From Mangifera indica (lineage: Eukaryota; Streptophyta; Magnoliopsida; Sapindales; Anacardiaceae), in assembly GCF_011075055.1 (NCBI RefSeq), contig NC_058153.1:11842001-11906000 (forward strand): a stretch of 64,000 bases of DNA. Reading direction: 5' to 3'. Shown one piece after another: positions 24,979 to 36,150 of this stretch (within the stretch, counting starts at the first letter, position 1; each line of letters begins with the position of its first letter). The notes below the pieces were generated by a model, which ran no database searches, was not told the DNA's origin, and worked only from the letters and a program-made list of their open reading frames with translations. Position numbers and translations under genes: made by a program.

Positions 24979-25207
24979 GTGGAAAACACCGTATACTTGT
25001 GTAATCTTGACGGCATTTCCTCCTTGTTTTCTAACTTAAAAGCCAAAGAGATTAATCCTGGTAAATATTATTTGCTTTTAATTTGTCCTTCTCTCTCAGG
25101 AATTCACTCTCAAAAGTCCTGCAAACATATGATTGTCTTTTTGGTCATGCTTGTCAGCCGAACAATGAAACTTAACAAGAGGGATGAGCCAGAAAAAGTA
25201 ACAAGTC

Positions 25208-25258
25208 ATCCCACATCGAAAGCGAAGAGAAGAGGCAAAGCGGAATAGAGCTATAAAA
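25208..25258 (+). promoter_or_regulatory. U2 promoter: perfect USE and TATA
   Basis: ATCCCACATCG (25208-25218) matches the plant USE at all 11 positions. TATAAAATA starts at 25252, 33 bp later and 32 bp before the RNA start. This is the best promoter of the five U2 genes. Confidence 0.95.
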
Positions 25259-25283
25259 TAAGAAGTGAGAAGTTTTGAAAGGC

Positions 25284-25479
25284 ATACCTTTCTCGGCCTT
25301 TTGGCTAAGATCAAGTGTAGTATCTGTTCTTATCAGTTTAATATCTGATACGTGGGACATTGTCCCACATGATATTAAATTAATTTTTTCAGGGGGAGGA
25401 TTCGTCACAGCAGCTTGCTGCTGGAATCCTCAAGCGTCGCCCATGCTTTGCACTACAGCAAGGGCCTGGCGCACTCCTT
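25284..25479 (+). ncRNA. U2: U2 snRNA copy 1
   Basis: U2 snRNA pairs with the intron branch site. It starts ATACCTTTCTCGGCC (stem I); the branch-recognition GTAGTA is at about 25316; stem IIb GTGGGAC/GTCCCAC is intact; the Sm region AATTTTTT follows; stem III GGATTC/GAATCC with CAGCAGC/GCTGCTG is complete; a stem IV region ends in GGCGCACTCC. Length is near 196 nt, the plant norm. USE, TATA and 3' box are all present, so this copy looks expressible. A U5 gene (26118) follows 640 bp later. Confidence 0.97.
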
Positions 25480-25480
25480 C

Positions 25481-25493
25481 CAAATCTAGTTAA
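25481..25493 (+). terminator. U2 3' box
   Basis: CAAATCTAGTTAA fits the plant snRNA 3'-end signal CA(N)3-10AGTNNAA. Confidence 0.85.
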
Positions 25494-26041
25494 TTCTTAC
25501 TTTAATTTGAACTGATTTGGCTAACGATTAACTCTCTTTATATTTGCTTGGATGAAGGAGTAATATGTGCAACTTGCCGACATTTAGGAGGTTTGAGCAT
25601 TTATAGCCAGCGGACATTATGGAATTAAGCTGGTTTTTTACCTTACTTTTCTAGATGTGTTGTTCAGCAGCCTGGAGGCATTTGTGACAGGCCCATTTGG
25701 TCAAATATTTATTTGGAGGAAGATTATGGTTGAGAAGACAAATCCAGCCAGCTGCTGCTCCATTGTCTTTCTTTCTCATATACACAGATGAAGAGCTTAA
25801 AAGTGGTATTTTTTGTGTACGAATTCACTCTGAGAACAAAATAAAATCCCGGTATTTGATGTTTGATTTCAAGCTTGCCTTCTCTATCAGGGATTCTGTG
25901 TCTGAAATGAATAGTTTTGTTTTTGTTTGGCAGGTGATGAGGCAAAACTGAAAAGCTTTGCAGATTATTGCTCTAAAAGACCTACACCAACAATGAATCA
26001 TAATGTATTACTTGTTTGCAACTGAGCAAAGCATTCTCTTT
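25494..26041 (+). other. U2-U5 spacer, copy 1
   Basis: Homologous to 30071-30633, 44033-44595 and 60924-61485, but more diverged. The 80-codon frame open in those three is broken by indels here, so the spacer is read as non-coding. Confidence 0.75.
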
Positions 26042-26093
26042 GTCCCACATTGCTGGAAGACAAAGCCCTGAACCTGAAGTTAAGTACATAAAA
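26042..26093 (+). promoter_or_regulatory. U5 promoter with altered TATA
   Basis: USE GTCCCACATTG (26042-26052) is kept. The TATA region reads TACATAAAA (26085-26093) where the sister copies have TATATAAAA. Confidence 0.88.
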
Positions 26094-26117
26094 TGCAGTG
26101 AGCTTTCAACTTGAATC

Positions 26118-26248
26118 ATGAAGCCGCGTGGTGAGCACAAAGCGAACTATTCTTTCGCCTTTTACTAAAGAATACCGTGTGCTCGCCACTTTGTGCGGCA
26201 TACCTCTATTTTTGGAGGGTCCTACTCTCTTGAGTACGTCTCCCTTAT
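26118..26248 (+). ncRNA. U5: U5 snRNA (downstream of U2 copy 1)
   Basis: Loop I CGCCTTTTACT, Sm site ATTTTTGG and the GAGCAC/GTGCTC stem are all intact. The second base of the AGCCGCG region is preceded by GA where other copies have GG, and the 3' hairpin reads GTACGTCTCCC where sister copies have GTACGGTTCCC. With the mutated TATA box it may be weakly expressed. Its flank, through the hAT MITE to about 28000, duplicates 21720-23795. Confidence 0.93.
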
Positions 26249-26466
26249 CAAATTTAGTTCTTAAGTTTTCTTCAGTCAGATATATTTTTAAACTGTTTCT
26301 GGTCTTGTTTGTAATTATTGGACTATATATCATGTTCCCACAGCCGACATTAGCCATCTCACTGTAAGCAATATTTATGCATCAAACCAACCAGTTCAAT
26401 GAGTCCTTGGTGTCCAATCTGGTTTGAGTCAATTCACTCAGTTCAATCATCAACCCTAGCATGAAC

Positions 26467-27103
26467 ATGATCATTAGAGGTGGCAAAATGGGCTGGTCAC
26501 TGGGGTATACCTATTTTAGACTTGTGCTCATGGATAATAAATTTTTGCGGACGGGTTGGGTATGCCCGCAGATACTTGTGGGTCACCCATTGTTTTTCCT
26601 ATTTACTTTCTTTTTCCACTTCAACATCAAACTTACAAACTCCCAACACAAATTTTACATATTTTCTCTTCTTTTGTTCTGAAATAAACTCAAATCTGCA
26701 CTAAAGTTAAAAAATTTATTGTGTTGAAAACATATTTAGAAAATATGAGCATTAAATATTTTATTATAAATATTTATTTCATATTTAATGCTAAAATTTT
26801 TCAAATTTATAACAAATATTTTTATAATTGTAGGTAAATTTTCATTTCTCTATAGAATATTTATGTATTTAAAGAGAAAATGACTGAAAATTAAGAAAAA
26901 CTTTATTAAAATAATAAAAACAAAAGAGAAATTATGAGAAATTAATATGAACGAGTACCTCGTGGGTTGATCCGTATCCGTTGGGCTGAGAATGGGTTAA
27001 AAATCATCACTTATATAACACAACCTGTATCCGTTTTACCGCAACCGTATCAACCCAGCCCGCATCCAACCCGACCCACTCGTTTGCTAGGTCTAATGAT
27101 CAT
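26467..27103. mobile_element. hAT-type MITE, second unit 1 copy
   Basis: Element 26475-27095 (621 bp) with TIR TAGAGGTGGCAAA, flanked by ATGATCAT at 26467-26474 and 27096-27103. Duplicate of 22221-22867; internal deletions explain the shorter length. Confidence 0.85.
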
Positions 27104-28205
27104 GTGTGACACCAAGTCAAATTATATTTTCGATTATATATAATTGGAATTTCAAATTTTATGATTAAATATACAAAATTATTTTGAAAAATTATACAAT
27201 CATTAAGAATCAAACCAAGTTCATCTATTAGGAAATATGTACCACATAATTATGTATGACGGAGTGTTGTTTTGATGTTTATTTAAAGTATACCGATCGG
27301 ACTGATCAAATCGAGAAAAACCAGTACTAGCCCCTTGATCGAGTTCGGGTTTAAAAAGATTGATTGTAATTTGCAAGGGTTCACAGATAAATATAATGAC
27401 TATTTTCTATCTTATTAAAATGACACAAATTAAATGTGAAAACCGAGCTAATATTTACAATCTGTAATGTTGGAGTTGGTATAAATTATGTTTATAGGGA
27501 CCAAACGAATGTTACTTAATGCAAGTACTCAGCTAGTATTTGCTTCTATTAATGCAATCAGATCACTAGCAACCCTTTAGTGACGTTGTGCATTGACTTG
27601 AATGAATTCGAGCTTAGGCTTTGAATTATGAATTCACTTCAAGTTTGAGCTGGTCTCAAACTCATCTCTATTTAAATAGAATCCACCTCTATATATCTAT
27701 TAGTATTCAACCATTTGTATTTGAATTGTTATTATTTTTATAATGTATATTGTTCTACTTAAACTCTAGATCAGTTGGTGCTAATATAATGACTGTAGTT
27801 TCGCATTATCAAACAAGTCATTTATCATACATTCTTCAAATGCATTAAATTTAGGTTTTAATTAATGATGGATTTGATCTAAAACAAGCCTCTAATCGAC
27901 TTAAGCTTAGAGCAAAGCTATTTTCAATTCGAGTTTGTTCGAACTAATAGACAATATCATCGAAGGATCACAAATAAGATAAACAATATCATTAAAAGGA
28001 TATGCAATATTACTAAAAGAATAAATAATATCATCAGATAAACAAAATAATAAATATCAAGGTGAAACTCCAGTTTAAAATTGATTCATTCAAGCCAATC
28101 CATATATTTGTCAAGCCAGCTTGGATTATATCCACCCCTAGTCTTAATGGGTCAATATCTTCATCAAGATTGAACCTTGAGTGGAGTACAAGATTTATAT
28201 TCTTC
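27104..28205. other. Duplicated U5 downstream flank
   Basis: Matches 22876-23795 and 40458-42117, but without the MITE at 23796 and without the TRIM of unit 2. No gene seen. Confidence 0.65.
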
Positions 28206-28437
28206 TTAAATCACTTTTACAATCAAATAATAACATGATTAAGGGACAAACAAACCTAGAAAAAGAGACCAAGCAAAGACAGAGCCGAAATGAAAAGAAG
28301 ATGCTTGATTCGTTCTATATTTTCTGCCGCGAGAACGAGTTGAGTTTCCTGTTCGATATCCTCTACCTTTTAAACCCTTTTTCTTGAAAATTTTCAACTT
28401 CCGGGGCTGAACTAAACTCAGAGACCTGCAGCTGTCA
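28206..28437 (-). pseudogene. Small secreted protein, degraded copy
   Basis: The 3' part aligns with the open copies (CTTCCGGGGCTGAAC... on the plus strand), with an insertion near 28215-28250. At 28430 the sequence jumps from the middle of the coding region to upstream sequence (TGTCACCACTAATTTATTG), so the signal peptide, the start codon and about 370 bp are gone. The same joint is present at 42350 and 59245. Confidence 0.75.
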
Positions 28438-29389
28438 CCACTAATTTATTGACTACCAGGTTGAAGGCACAAGTTGGAGAACTAATTGGCAGCAATGTTT
28501 TAGACTAGAACTGGGTATCGATCTCGTCAAGGAGTTGATTGGCTTTGAATTGATGATATATAAAATAAAATATTAAAATAATATTTAACTAAATAAAATT
28601 ATAGTACGATAGTACGTAATGAATATTCTTTATAAAATTAATTTGAATAAGTCTTAACAATGGTAAAACTTTTTACTCTAACAGGTCAAATAACTATTTT
28701 CCATCCAAATTTTGATGAACTAACAATGTTTCACATTATGTTTGAAAAGTCTAATTTCCCGCCTTTTGTCCATTTTAGTTAATAAATTTAGTTTGGTTTT
28801 TCAAAATTGACTATTTTGCGCCTTTTTTGGTTGAAATTATGAAACTACCTTTAAGAATTAATCCAAATTACTAATTAGTCTTTATTATTTATTAAAATTA
28901 GGAAAATATCATGAACAAATTTTAATTGTAAGTATTTATTTTTCTATCATTTCATTTTCTTTCTTTTTTTTTTTTTTGTTTATTCTCTCTTCATTGTCCT
29001 TTACCTCATCTCAACTTGACCACCAAGACATTCTTACCTATCATCACCTATACAATCTGACCAACACAATCCCCCATTCTCTCATCTCTTCTTCACCACC
29101 AACACATTCTCACTGCACACTAATAGCCACTGTAGCTCTGATGTTGTAAAGCTCGTGAAAGTCTTTGGTGTTAAAGTTGCGGCACCACATTGATGCAAAC
29201 ACCATTTTCGTTTCCAATTGTTGAAAAGAACACAAAAACAAATTGGTGAATACCCATGATTAGCTGCATAATAATCATGACATACGGCAAGATCGGTCAT
29301 CGTTAAAGCTTAGTGAAACCAACTTTTCACAATAACTTTGCTTTATCCATTGGCCATCAATATATCCACATTTTCACAACCGAGATGTA

Positions 29390-29435
<46 letters not shown>

Positions 29436-29782
29436 TGAATCATTTAAAGAGAATAATATATTTATATAACACAAATTTAACTAGAATTCTTATTTATAAG
29501 ATAAATGATAAAATGGTTTTTCATGGCTTAACCCTAAAATAACTTAGTGTCCGGCATTTTATTAATGAAATGGTTGCCAATAACAACACTATTCAGATAC
29601 TTTGAATGCCGAAAACACCAAAGAGATTAATCCTAGTAAAATTTATTTGCTTTTAATTTCGCCTTCTTTCTCAGGATCTCACTTGCGAAAGTTCTGCAAA
29701 CATATGATTGGCTTTTTGTTTATGTTTGTCAGGCGAACAATGAAACTGAACATGAGGCATGAGCCAGCAAAAGCAATAATTA
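28438..29782. other. U2 upstream region, unit 2 cassette
   Basis: Shared with 42361-43744, 57060-58870 and 59256-60635. It has a left end like the foldback family (AGGTCAAATAACTATTTTCC at 28683) but no matching right end was found. A (TA)n tract spans 29394-29432. The last 200 bp before the USE are the most conserved between U2 copies. No protein gene recognised. Confidence 0.6.
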
Positions 29783-29835
29783 TTCCCACATCGAAAGAGA
29801 AGAGACAAGAGACAAAGCGGAATAGAGATATAAAA
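29783..29835 (+). promoter_or_regulatory. U2 promoter: USE and TATA
   Basis: TTCCCACATCG (29783-29793; one mismatch, position 1) and TATAAAA (29829-29835), 35 bp apart. The RNA start is 32 bp after the TATA. Confidence 0.93.
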
Positions 29836-29860
29836 GAAGAAGTGAGATATATGGAAAAGC

Positions 29861-30056
29861 ATACCTTTCTCGGCCTTTTGGCTAAGATCAAGTGTAGTAT
29901 CTGTTCTTATCAGTTTAATATCTGATACGTGGGACATTGTCCCACATGATATTAAATTAATTTTTTTGGGGGGAGGATTTGTCACAGCAGCTTGCTGCTG
30001 GAATCCTCAGGCGTCGCTCACGCTTTGCACTACAGCAAGGGCCTGGCGCGCCCCTT
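29861..30056 (+). ncRNA. U2: U2 snRNA copy 2
   Basis: ATACCTTTCTCGG start, GTAGTA branch-site element, stem IIb GTGGGAC/GTCCCAC, Sm region AATTTTTTT, stem III GGATTT/GAATCC (one G-U pair) with CAGCAGC/GCTGCTG, and a 3' end GGCGCGCCCC. Promoter and 3' box are intact. It pairs with the U5 at 30711. Confidence 0.97.
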
Positions 30057-30057
30057 C

Positions 30058-30070
30058 CAAGTCTAGTTAA
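30058..30070 (+). terminator. U2 3' box
   Basis: CAAGTCTAGTTAA fits CA(N)3-10AGTNNAA. Confidence 0.85.
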
Positions 30071-30633
30071 TTCTTATTTATATATAAACTGGTTTGACTA
30101 ACAATTCTAGTTCTTTAGTCTGAATTTAACGATTTAGAAGACGGAAAAATATCTATATCGATATGTTAATGTTAAGGTTGGATTGTGGCTCCCAATTTAC
30201 CCACTAAAGAGAGAACTCAAAGAATTTAGGGTTTCGGGTTATTATTTTAGGTTGTTATCTCCTATTTACATCTGTTAGGAAGAAAGGTACTATGTGCAAC
30301 TACATTGTCTTGCTGAAATTTATGAGGTTTGAGCATTATAGCCAACTCACATTGTGGAATTTAGCTGGTTTATTACCTTCCTTATCGAGATGTGTTATTC
30401 TGCAGCCTGGATTGTGTATATGTTGCAAGTATTTGTGACAGATGCTTATATATTTATTTGGGGGAAGAATTCGTTGAGAAGACAAATCCAGCTAGCTGCT
30501 GCTCCATTGTCTTTTTTGTATGAACAGAAGAGTGTAAAAGTGGAATTTCTGTCGGAGGAATTCACTATAAGAACAAAAGAAAATCCTGGAAATTGAGGTT
30601 TGATTTCAAGCTTTCATAATTCTCCCTCAGGTA

Positions 30634-30686
30634 CTGCCACATCGACTGGGGGACAAATTCCTGAACCTGAGCTTAAGTATATAAAA
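30634..30686 (+). promoter_or_regulatory. U5 promoter, divergent USE
   Basis: CTGCCACATCG (30634-30644) has two mismatches to the USE (positions 1 and 3). TATAAAA (30680-30686) has the usual 35-bp spacing. Confidence 0.85.
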
Positions 30687-30710
30687 TGCAGGTAACACAA
30701 AACTTGAATC

Positions 30711-30840
30711 ATGGAGCCGCGTGGTGAGAACAAAGCGAACTATTCTTTCGCCTTTTACTAAAGAATACCGTGTTCTCGCCGCTTTAAGCGGCATACCTTT
30801 ATTTTTGGAGGGCATTACTCTCTTGAGTATGGCTCCCTTA
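30711..30840 (+). ncRNA. U5: U5 snRNA (unit 2 cassette)
   Basis: Second U5 subfamily. Loop I CGCCTTTTACT is intact; the outer stem pairs GAGAAC with GTTCTC, a compensated change relative to GAGCAC/GTGCTC of the stand-alone copies; GCCGCTTTAAGCGGC is fully self-complementary; the Sm site ATTTTTGG and the 3' hairpin ACTCTCTTGAGT are present. The downstream CAATTTTAATTCCTAA is a weak 3' box. Confidence 0.95.
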
Positions 30841-31022
30841 CCAATTTTAATTCCTAAATTTTCTTCTGTGAAATATACTTTTAATCTGTTTCTGGTTTTG
30901 TTTGTGTTAATCATCGAACATATTGGAGTTAAATATAATAGAAGATCTAAATGACATCACAGAATCGTTTCTCTTGAGGCAATGACGCGCATCTATTGTT
31001 GGATTAATACTATTTCCACTTT

Positions 31023-31150
31023 CCCTCTTAACTGGGATCTGCCCTTGACTTTCAGGATTTCTGTCCTCGAATTTCTGAAAGGGCTTCCCCTCTTAACTGT
31101 GATCTGCCCTGGACTTTCAGGATTTGTCCTCGCATTTCTGAAAGGGCTCC
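31023..31150 (+). repeat. Two tandem hairpin repeats downstream of U5
   Basis: Two copies, about 63-64 bp each, of CCCTCTTAACTG...CTTTCAGGAT...CTGAAAGGGCT. Within each, CTTTCAG and CTGAAAG are complementary and CCCT can pair with AGGG, so each may fold. Present after each cassette U5, also near 9005, 44988 and 61880. Function unknown. Confidence 0.75.
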
Positions 31151-31553
31151 CCCCTGTGCAGTGTCCTAGGATCCAAACTTGACTAATTGCGCCAAGTCAA
31201 CACGGTCAATTACCGAGTGATTCCAGTCAAAATATCGCAATTATTGGGAAGCATGCAATTCATTTAAGCATAAAGAAGAATTTTAATTTTATATTTAATG
31301 ATTAAATAGACAAAATTAGTTTTACAGAAATTAACAATTGCTAAAACTTAAACTACTATGTACTGGTTGTCTGTCGAAACGGAAAAGACCTTGATCAACC
31401 TCTTAACTTGGTTTGAAATCGTTGATAGTAAGAAGTCACAAATAACTATAAGAACTATTTGTTAATAGAAGGGTTCACAATAAATGTAAAGACCTAGCCA
31501 GTATTTATTATCTAGAACAAGGAAGGAGAATATAAGAACGAAGTCAATAATAC

Positions 31554-31558
31554 TTTAT
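31554..31558. other. Empty copia target site
   Basis: TTTAT followed by CTTAATGCAAGTACTAAGC. In units 1 and 3 the copia element interrupts exactly this point with TTTAT on both sides. Confidence 0.93.
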
Positions 31559-32824
31559 CTTAATGCAAGTACTAAGCTAGTATTTTTCTTATATGAATAT
31601 CAATATATATTTGAACCTATCATTTTATTTTTATTTAGGAAAAAGAATTAAGCATTAGATCCGTTCATGAATCATGACACGAATTTTAGTCCAATGAATA
31701 TATAAAAGCATTTGAGAGTTAGAATCCAAACCTTCGTCTTAAAAGCTTTAATACTTTATCAGTTTTGTTAACTCATGAGAATAAAAAAAAGTTACAACTT
31801 ATTGTCAGCAAAATACTTGATCTTCACAACAAAGTCACAAGAAAAGATAAGAAAATAAAAAAATAATTCTCACTGAAACTCAATCAGATTGAAGAAAGCA
31901 GAGTTACAGAAACCCTAGCAAACATGAGAGAAAGGGAAGTGGAACAGTCAAAAGAATTCTCAGGAAATCTTTTCTACAAAATAAACTAGAGTTTCTATAG
32001 TCAGAGCAAAATATATTTCACTCGGAAATGACAATTCTGTCTCCACCAAGTTTATTTACAAGTCTGCCCTCATCACAAAAGATTAAGACACGCAAGGGCA
32101 GCAGAAAAAGAATATTACACACACACATTTTTATCCATCTTTATTTTTCTTGATATACTTTAATTAATATCAAGGGGTAGAATCAAGATAAGTTGGCTCG
32201 GACTTGAATTCATATTTAGCTTAAACAAGTTAAACTTGAGGTGAAGATCTACCTCAATAACTTGACTCTAGTTCGAGAGTCTATTGACATTGCCACACCA
32301 GAGTTCTTCTCCAACGATTATTCTTTTTCTTTAGGGATTCTTTTTCTCTTTTTTTTGGGTGTCACTATTCATCATTTGAGTTGCCTTGAGTTTGAACTCA
32401 AGCCAATGTGTTGTGCAGCAATTCCTCAACTCAGGGTTAGCAATAATTACACTGGAAGCTTTTGGTCACTGTTTTTAAAACCAAACTACATTGACCGATT
32501 CAAAAAGAAACTGGCTCATGATTTGATCTAGATTTTATGAGAAACTAGGTTAGTTAAAAACTCAGTCAAAACTGACGAATTGGTCAAAATCGATAAACAC
32601 AGGTTTGACCATAATTAATGCCCTAGTTCAATATTTTTTCAGTTTATTGTTCAATTTTTTAGTGAAAACAATAATGACCACAGTATTTTACCCTGACAAG
32701 ATTGATGTTGAAGTTGAATCTTCCAATATTATCAAAATTCTTTATCAAAGAGTTAATGGAAAATAGGATTTGTAATTTAAGGAAGTTCTCAACTCTTCAA
32801 GGTCTAAAAGGTTAGGAATACATA

Positions 32825-34449
32825 TATTTAGGTAGACTTGACAATTCATATTATCGGGTTATATTCGTATTGTATCAATTCGAGTTTTAGATTGAAGACC
32901 TAAAACTCTAATTTGATCTGAAATAGAATCCTATCAAAATTTTTTAACCCTAAACTGAACCAAAATATATTTGTGTTGAATTGACCTGACCCAAAATAAC
33001 TCTAATTATATAACAAGTAAAGTCATGTCGAAACACAATAGGTAATAATATGATTTAAATCAAAACAATACATTTCATCGAATGTTAAAAAATAACACAA
33101 TTTATTACAAAATAATACACAAAAAGACATCCTTACTAAATTAAAATAGATAAAAAACATTTTGACACGAAATGACATTTTGTCAAAAAAATTGCTCTAT
33201 TTCAAGTTAATAGTAATAATTTTCTTATTATCTCTTTATATAATCAATTGTAGAATTAAGGGTGTGCACGGTCCAATTTAGTGTGGTTTAAGAGTTTTTT
33301 CAAACTAAACTGAAAAAACAATTTTGAAAATTTTAAACTAAATCAAGCCATATTAAGTTTCAAACTAAATTAAAAAAATACAGTTTGTTCCAGTATAAAT
33401 TACAGTTTGAACTTATTAAAATCATTTATTTATAAATGTATATTATTTTATCAAATTAATTGAAGTATAGTTTTCTAGAACATAGTATTAACGTATAAAT
33501 AAATATGAAATATATATAAAAATATACACATAAAGAAAATGACAAAATAAATATGAAAAAAACAAGTTGTACACCTAATTGTTTATTAAAATTTTTTATT
33601 AAATATAATTATATATATGTATAAAAAAAATGTAGTTTATAGTTTTGTTTGATTTGAAGATCGCTCATATTATATCACAAACTAAAAATTATTTTTTAAA
33701 AATTTATCAATCAAAATCAAACTATTTTATAAACCAAACAATAATTTTTAAATGGTTCAATTTGGTTTTATGATTTGAACCAAATTATGCACATCTCTAG
33801 TAGGGATAAAAAAAAAGAATATCATAATCAAGAATCTAAATAAGTTTATAATTTTAACTTTAAAATAATGCAATTAATACCCAGCGAGATTAGCAACCAC
33901 TTGATAAAAATTTAAATATAATTTTCAATTTATATGATAAATGCGAATGTCATAAATATTAAAACTATTAACAAATATATGATACATCAAATATAATAAG
34001 TTCAAATAAGGAGTACTGACATTACACCAGTAAAAAAAAACTACAAATAATTTTTTTACAATTTTGTTAAAAAGAGTTATTAAACTAAAATGAATATCTT
34101 TGAGTGATGCGAATTTGATCTTTAATGATACAATATCGATTTCTTTATTGATTCAAATTAGGGATATAGATTTTATAGATTGAAATTCTTTTTATCAAAT
34201 GAAAAAGATAAAGGATATTAGAGATTTTTTACTGTTTTGTAATATTTTATTTAAAATTTTTGAGTTAGTTTGGGTCAATTTGAGTTGGCTTCCTATCAAC
34301 CTAACTTGACCCAATTTTTTAAGGGTCAGTTGAACTTGATCTGAACTACTTTTTATATAAAAAATTCATAACCTTAGCTCGATTTTTTTTTGTATCGTAT
34401 TGTGTCAAGTTAACAGGTCGTGTCAAATTTTGACAGGTCTATATTTAGG
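32825..34449. mobile_element. hAT-like element, unit 2 only
   Basis: A 1609-bp insertion (32833-34441) flanked by TATTTAGG (32825-32832, 34442-34449); units 1 and 3 have a single TATTTAGG there. Ends TAGACTTGACAATTC and, reversed, TAGACCTGTCAAAAT are inverted repeats. An 8-bp duplication points to hAT. No transposase frame is present. Another element may be nested at about 33257-33799. Confidence 0.85.
33257..33799. mobile_element. Possible nested MITE
   Basis: Starts near AAGGGTGTGCACGGTCCAA and ends near TTATGCACATCTCTA, an inverted pair around TGTGCA. The flanking 8-mers GTAGAATT and GTAGGGAT agree only partly, so the limits are uncertain. Confidence 0.4.
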
Positions 34450-34912
34450 CTAACAACTTTTTTTTTTTTAGTTTATATCTCTTTTATTTTTTTCATACAA
34501 AAGAAGAATATCATTTGGGGTATGAGAATTGTTATTTTTGTTGGTATATATCTTTATGTATAAATTTATACAATCAATAATTAATAAAGCTATTTGTAAC
34601 AGTTGCATCATTTGATCAAACCATGAATTAGTAGGATAATTGGTTCAATCACTAGTCTAGTTTTAAAAACATTGCTTTTGGTACATGTCTTTGAGCAATA
34701 ATTCAAAGAACTTTTTCAGTTTTCCTTAATCACCTAATAGATAAACCAATCAATTTTATCACCTATCAAGAAATCAATCAATCACAATCAATCAATCAAT
34801 CAATCCAAATAATCAAGCAATTAAGCAGTTAATTTTTTGTATTTTTCTTTTTGTACCTCATTTTATACTAGTATAAATACTAGTCCTTTGTACATGAAAT
34901 CATATATAAGAA

Positions 34913-35721
34913 ATACAATTAGGCCAAAGGACTATTTCCCATCCAAGTTTAGATGCATTTTCAAAATCACACCTATCTATTTAAAATCTCAATTAGGGTC
35001 AAGGACAAAACTATCATTTAATAAAAAAATATTTTTAAAACTAAAGTTTTATTACATTTGCTCTCTTTAGTTTGAAAATCTCACAATTTTCTCCTATTCA
35101 AACTTTGAAAAATCAACATTCTTTCTTGGGGTTTGTAAACTATCATTAGAGACAGTGGTTTCTAGCTGTGTTGGCTTTCCCTCTCGCCTTATCTTTCCTT
35201 GTCGATCAAATCTCAACTATTGACAAAATAGATTTTCTCTAGTGAAGATAAAATTTTCTTTGTCAGAGAGTCTTCGTCTCACACAAAGATGACCTTTGAA
35301 GGCCTTAGATGAAGGTGACATAGTCGTTTGAGACCTCTGACAGTAGTCTTTGTCAGAGGAAATCTATTTCACTGGTGGTTGGGATTTGATCGGTAGTGAG
35401 GGATAAACCGAGAGGGAGAGCCAACGCGGCTAGAGACAACGAACTTCGTCGTCTTTAATGACTATTTGCAAACCCTAAGAGAAAAATATTGATTTTTCAA
35501 AGTTTGGATGAGGAAAAATTGTGAGATTTTCAAATTGAAGTAGGTAAATGTAATAAAACTTTAGTTTTTTAATTTTTTTTTGGTTAAATGATGATTTTAC
35601 CCCTAACTCTAACTAAGATTTTAAACGGATGGGTGGGAATTTGAGCTTTTCAAACCTCATGGGTGAGACTTTGAGAACGTATCTAAATTTAGGTGGGAAA
35701 TAGTCCTTTGGCCATACAATT
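34913..35721. mobile_element. 793-bp foldback element, unit 2 only
   Basis: Element 34921-35713 flanked by ATACAATT (34913-34920, 35714-35721), single in units 1 and 3. Start AGGCCAAAGGACTATTTCCC; the reversed end is GGCCAAAGGACTATTTCCC. Complementarity continues through most of the element (for example AATCTCACAATTTT at 35077 and its complement near 35518), giving arms of nearly 390 bp. It is related to 6647-7291. Confidence 0.85.
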
Positions 35722-35734
35722 CATTCATATTTTA

Positions 35735-36150
35735 TCATTGTATTAGAGCCACCCACTTTGGCTTGAATATTTCTTCTTTTTTGGTAGACTTTGAGTTTGT
35801 AAATTCTCATTTATCATCATGTCCCAAGTGCAAGTTGATGTATCTCAACCTATTCATATCATCTTAGATGACATCAACTATAATTATTGGGCTCAATCCA
35901 TGCGTAACTTTCTAAAAGGTCGCATGATGTGAAGATATGTCACCAATGAAATGTGCAAGCCTAAAAAGAAGCATAATGAATCCCAAGAAAAGTTTGAGAC
36001 TCGACTTGAACAATGAGATTGCAATAATTCCAAGATTATTTCTTGGATTTCAAATATTTTGAAAACCTCCAACAATATTATCTTTAGTTAATTTGAAGGT
36101 ACCAAGGATCTTGTTTAAGTCAAACTTCATGATTTGAAACAACAACTTGG
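35735..36150 (+). pseudogene. gag: Relic copia gag fragment (unit 2)
   Basis: Primer-site-like TGTATTAGAGCCAC (about 35738), then ATG at 35819 and MSQVQVDVSQPIHIILDDIN. This copy keeps NYWAQSMRNFLKGRMM with its Trp, and the WISNILKTSNN stretch deleted in units 1 and 3, so it is the least degraded. Stops remain after GRMM and after RLEQ. Confidence 0.78.

Larger units (their letters stand above)
29590..31553 (+). repeat. U2-U5 cassette (unit 2)
   Basis: Nearly co-linear with 43550-45512 and 60440-62382. It contains U2, a roughly 655-bp spacer, U5 and about 700 bp of 3' flank with two tandem hairpin repeats (31023-31150). The gene-free parts 30071-30633 and 30850-31553 show nothing else. Confidence 0.92.

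Noticed and set aside
29602..29925. 107-codon plus-strand frame and the antisense 104-codon frame over U2 (also at 43564-43947, 60455-60838, 25172-25408, 58766-59092)
   Set aside because: They lie across the U2 RNA and its promoter; their conservation is explained by the snRNA gene.
30354..30596. 80-codon frame between U2 and U5, repeated at 44316 and 61206
   Set aside because: Similarity is due to recent duplication; in the diverged spacer at 25620-25860 indels destroy the frame.
30627..30914. 95-codon antisense and 77-codon sense frames over U5 (also at 44589, 44683, 61573, 26106)
   Set aside because: Shadow frames of the U5 RNA.
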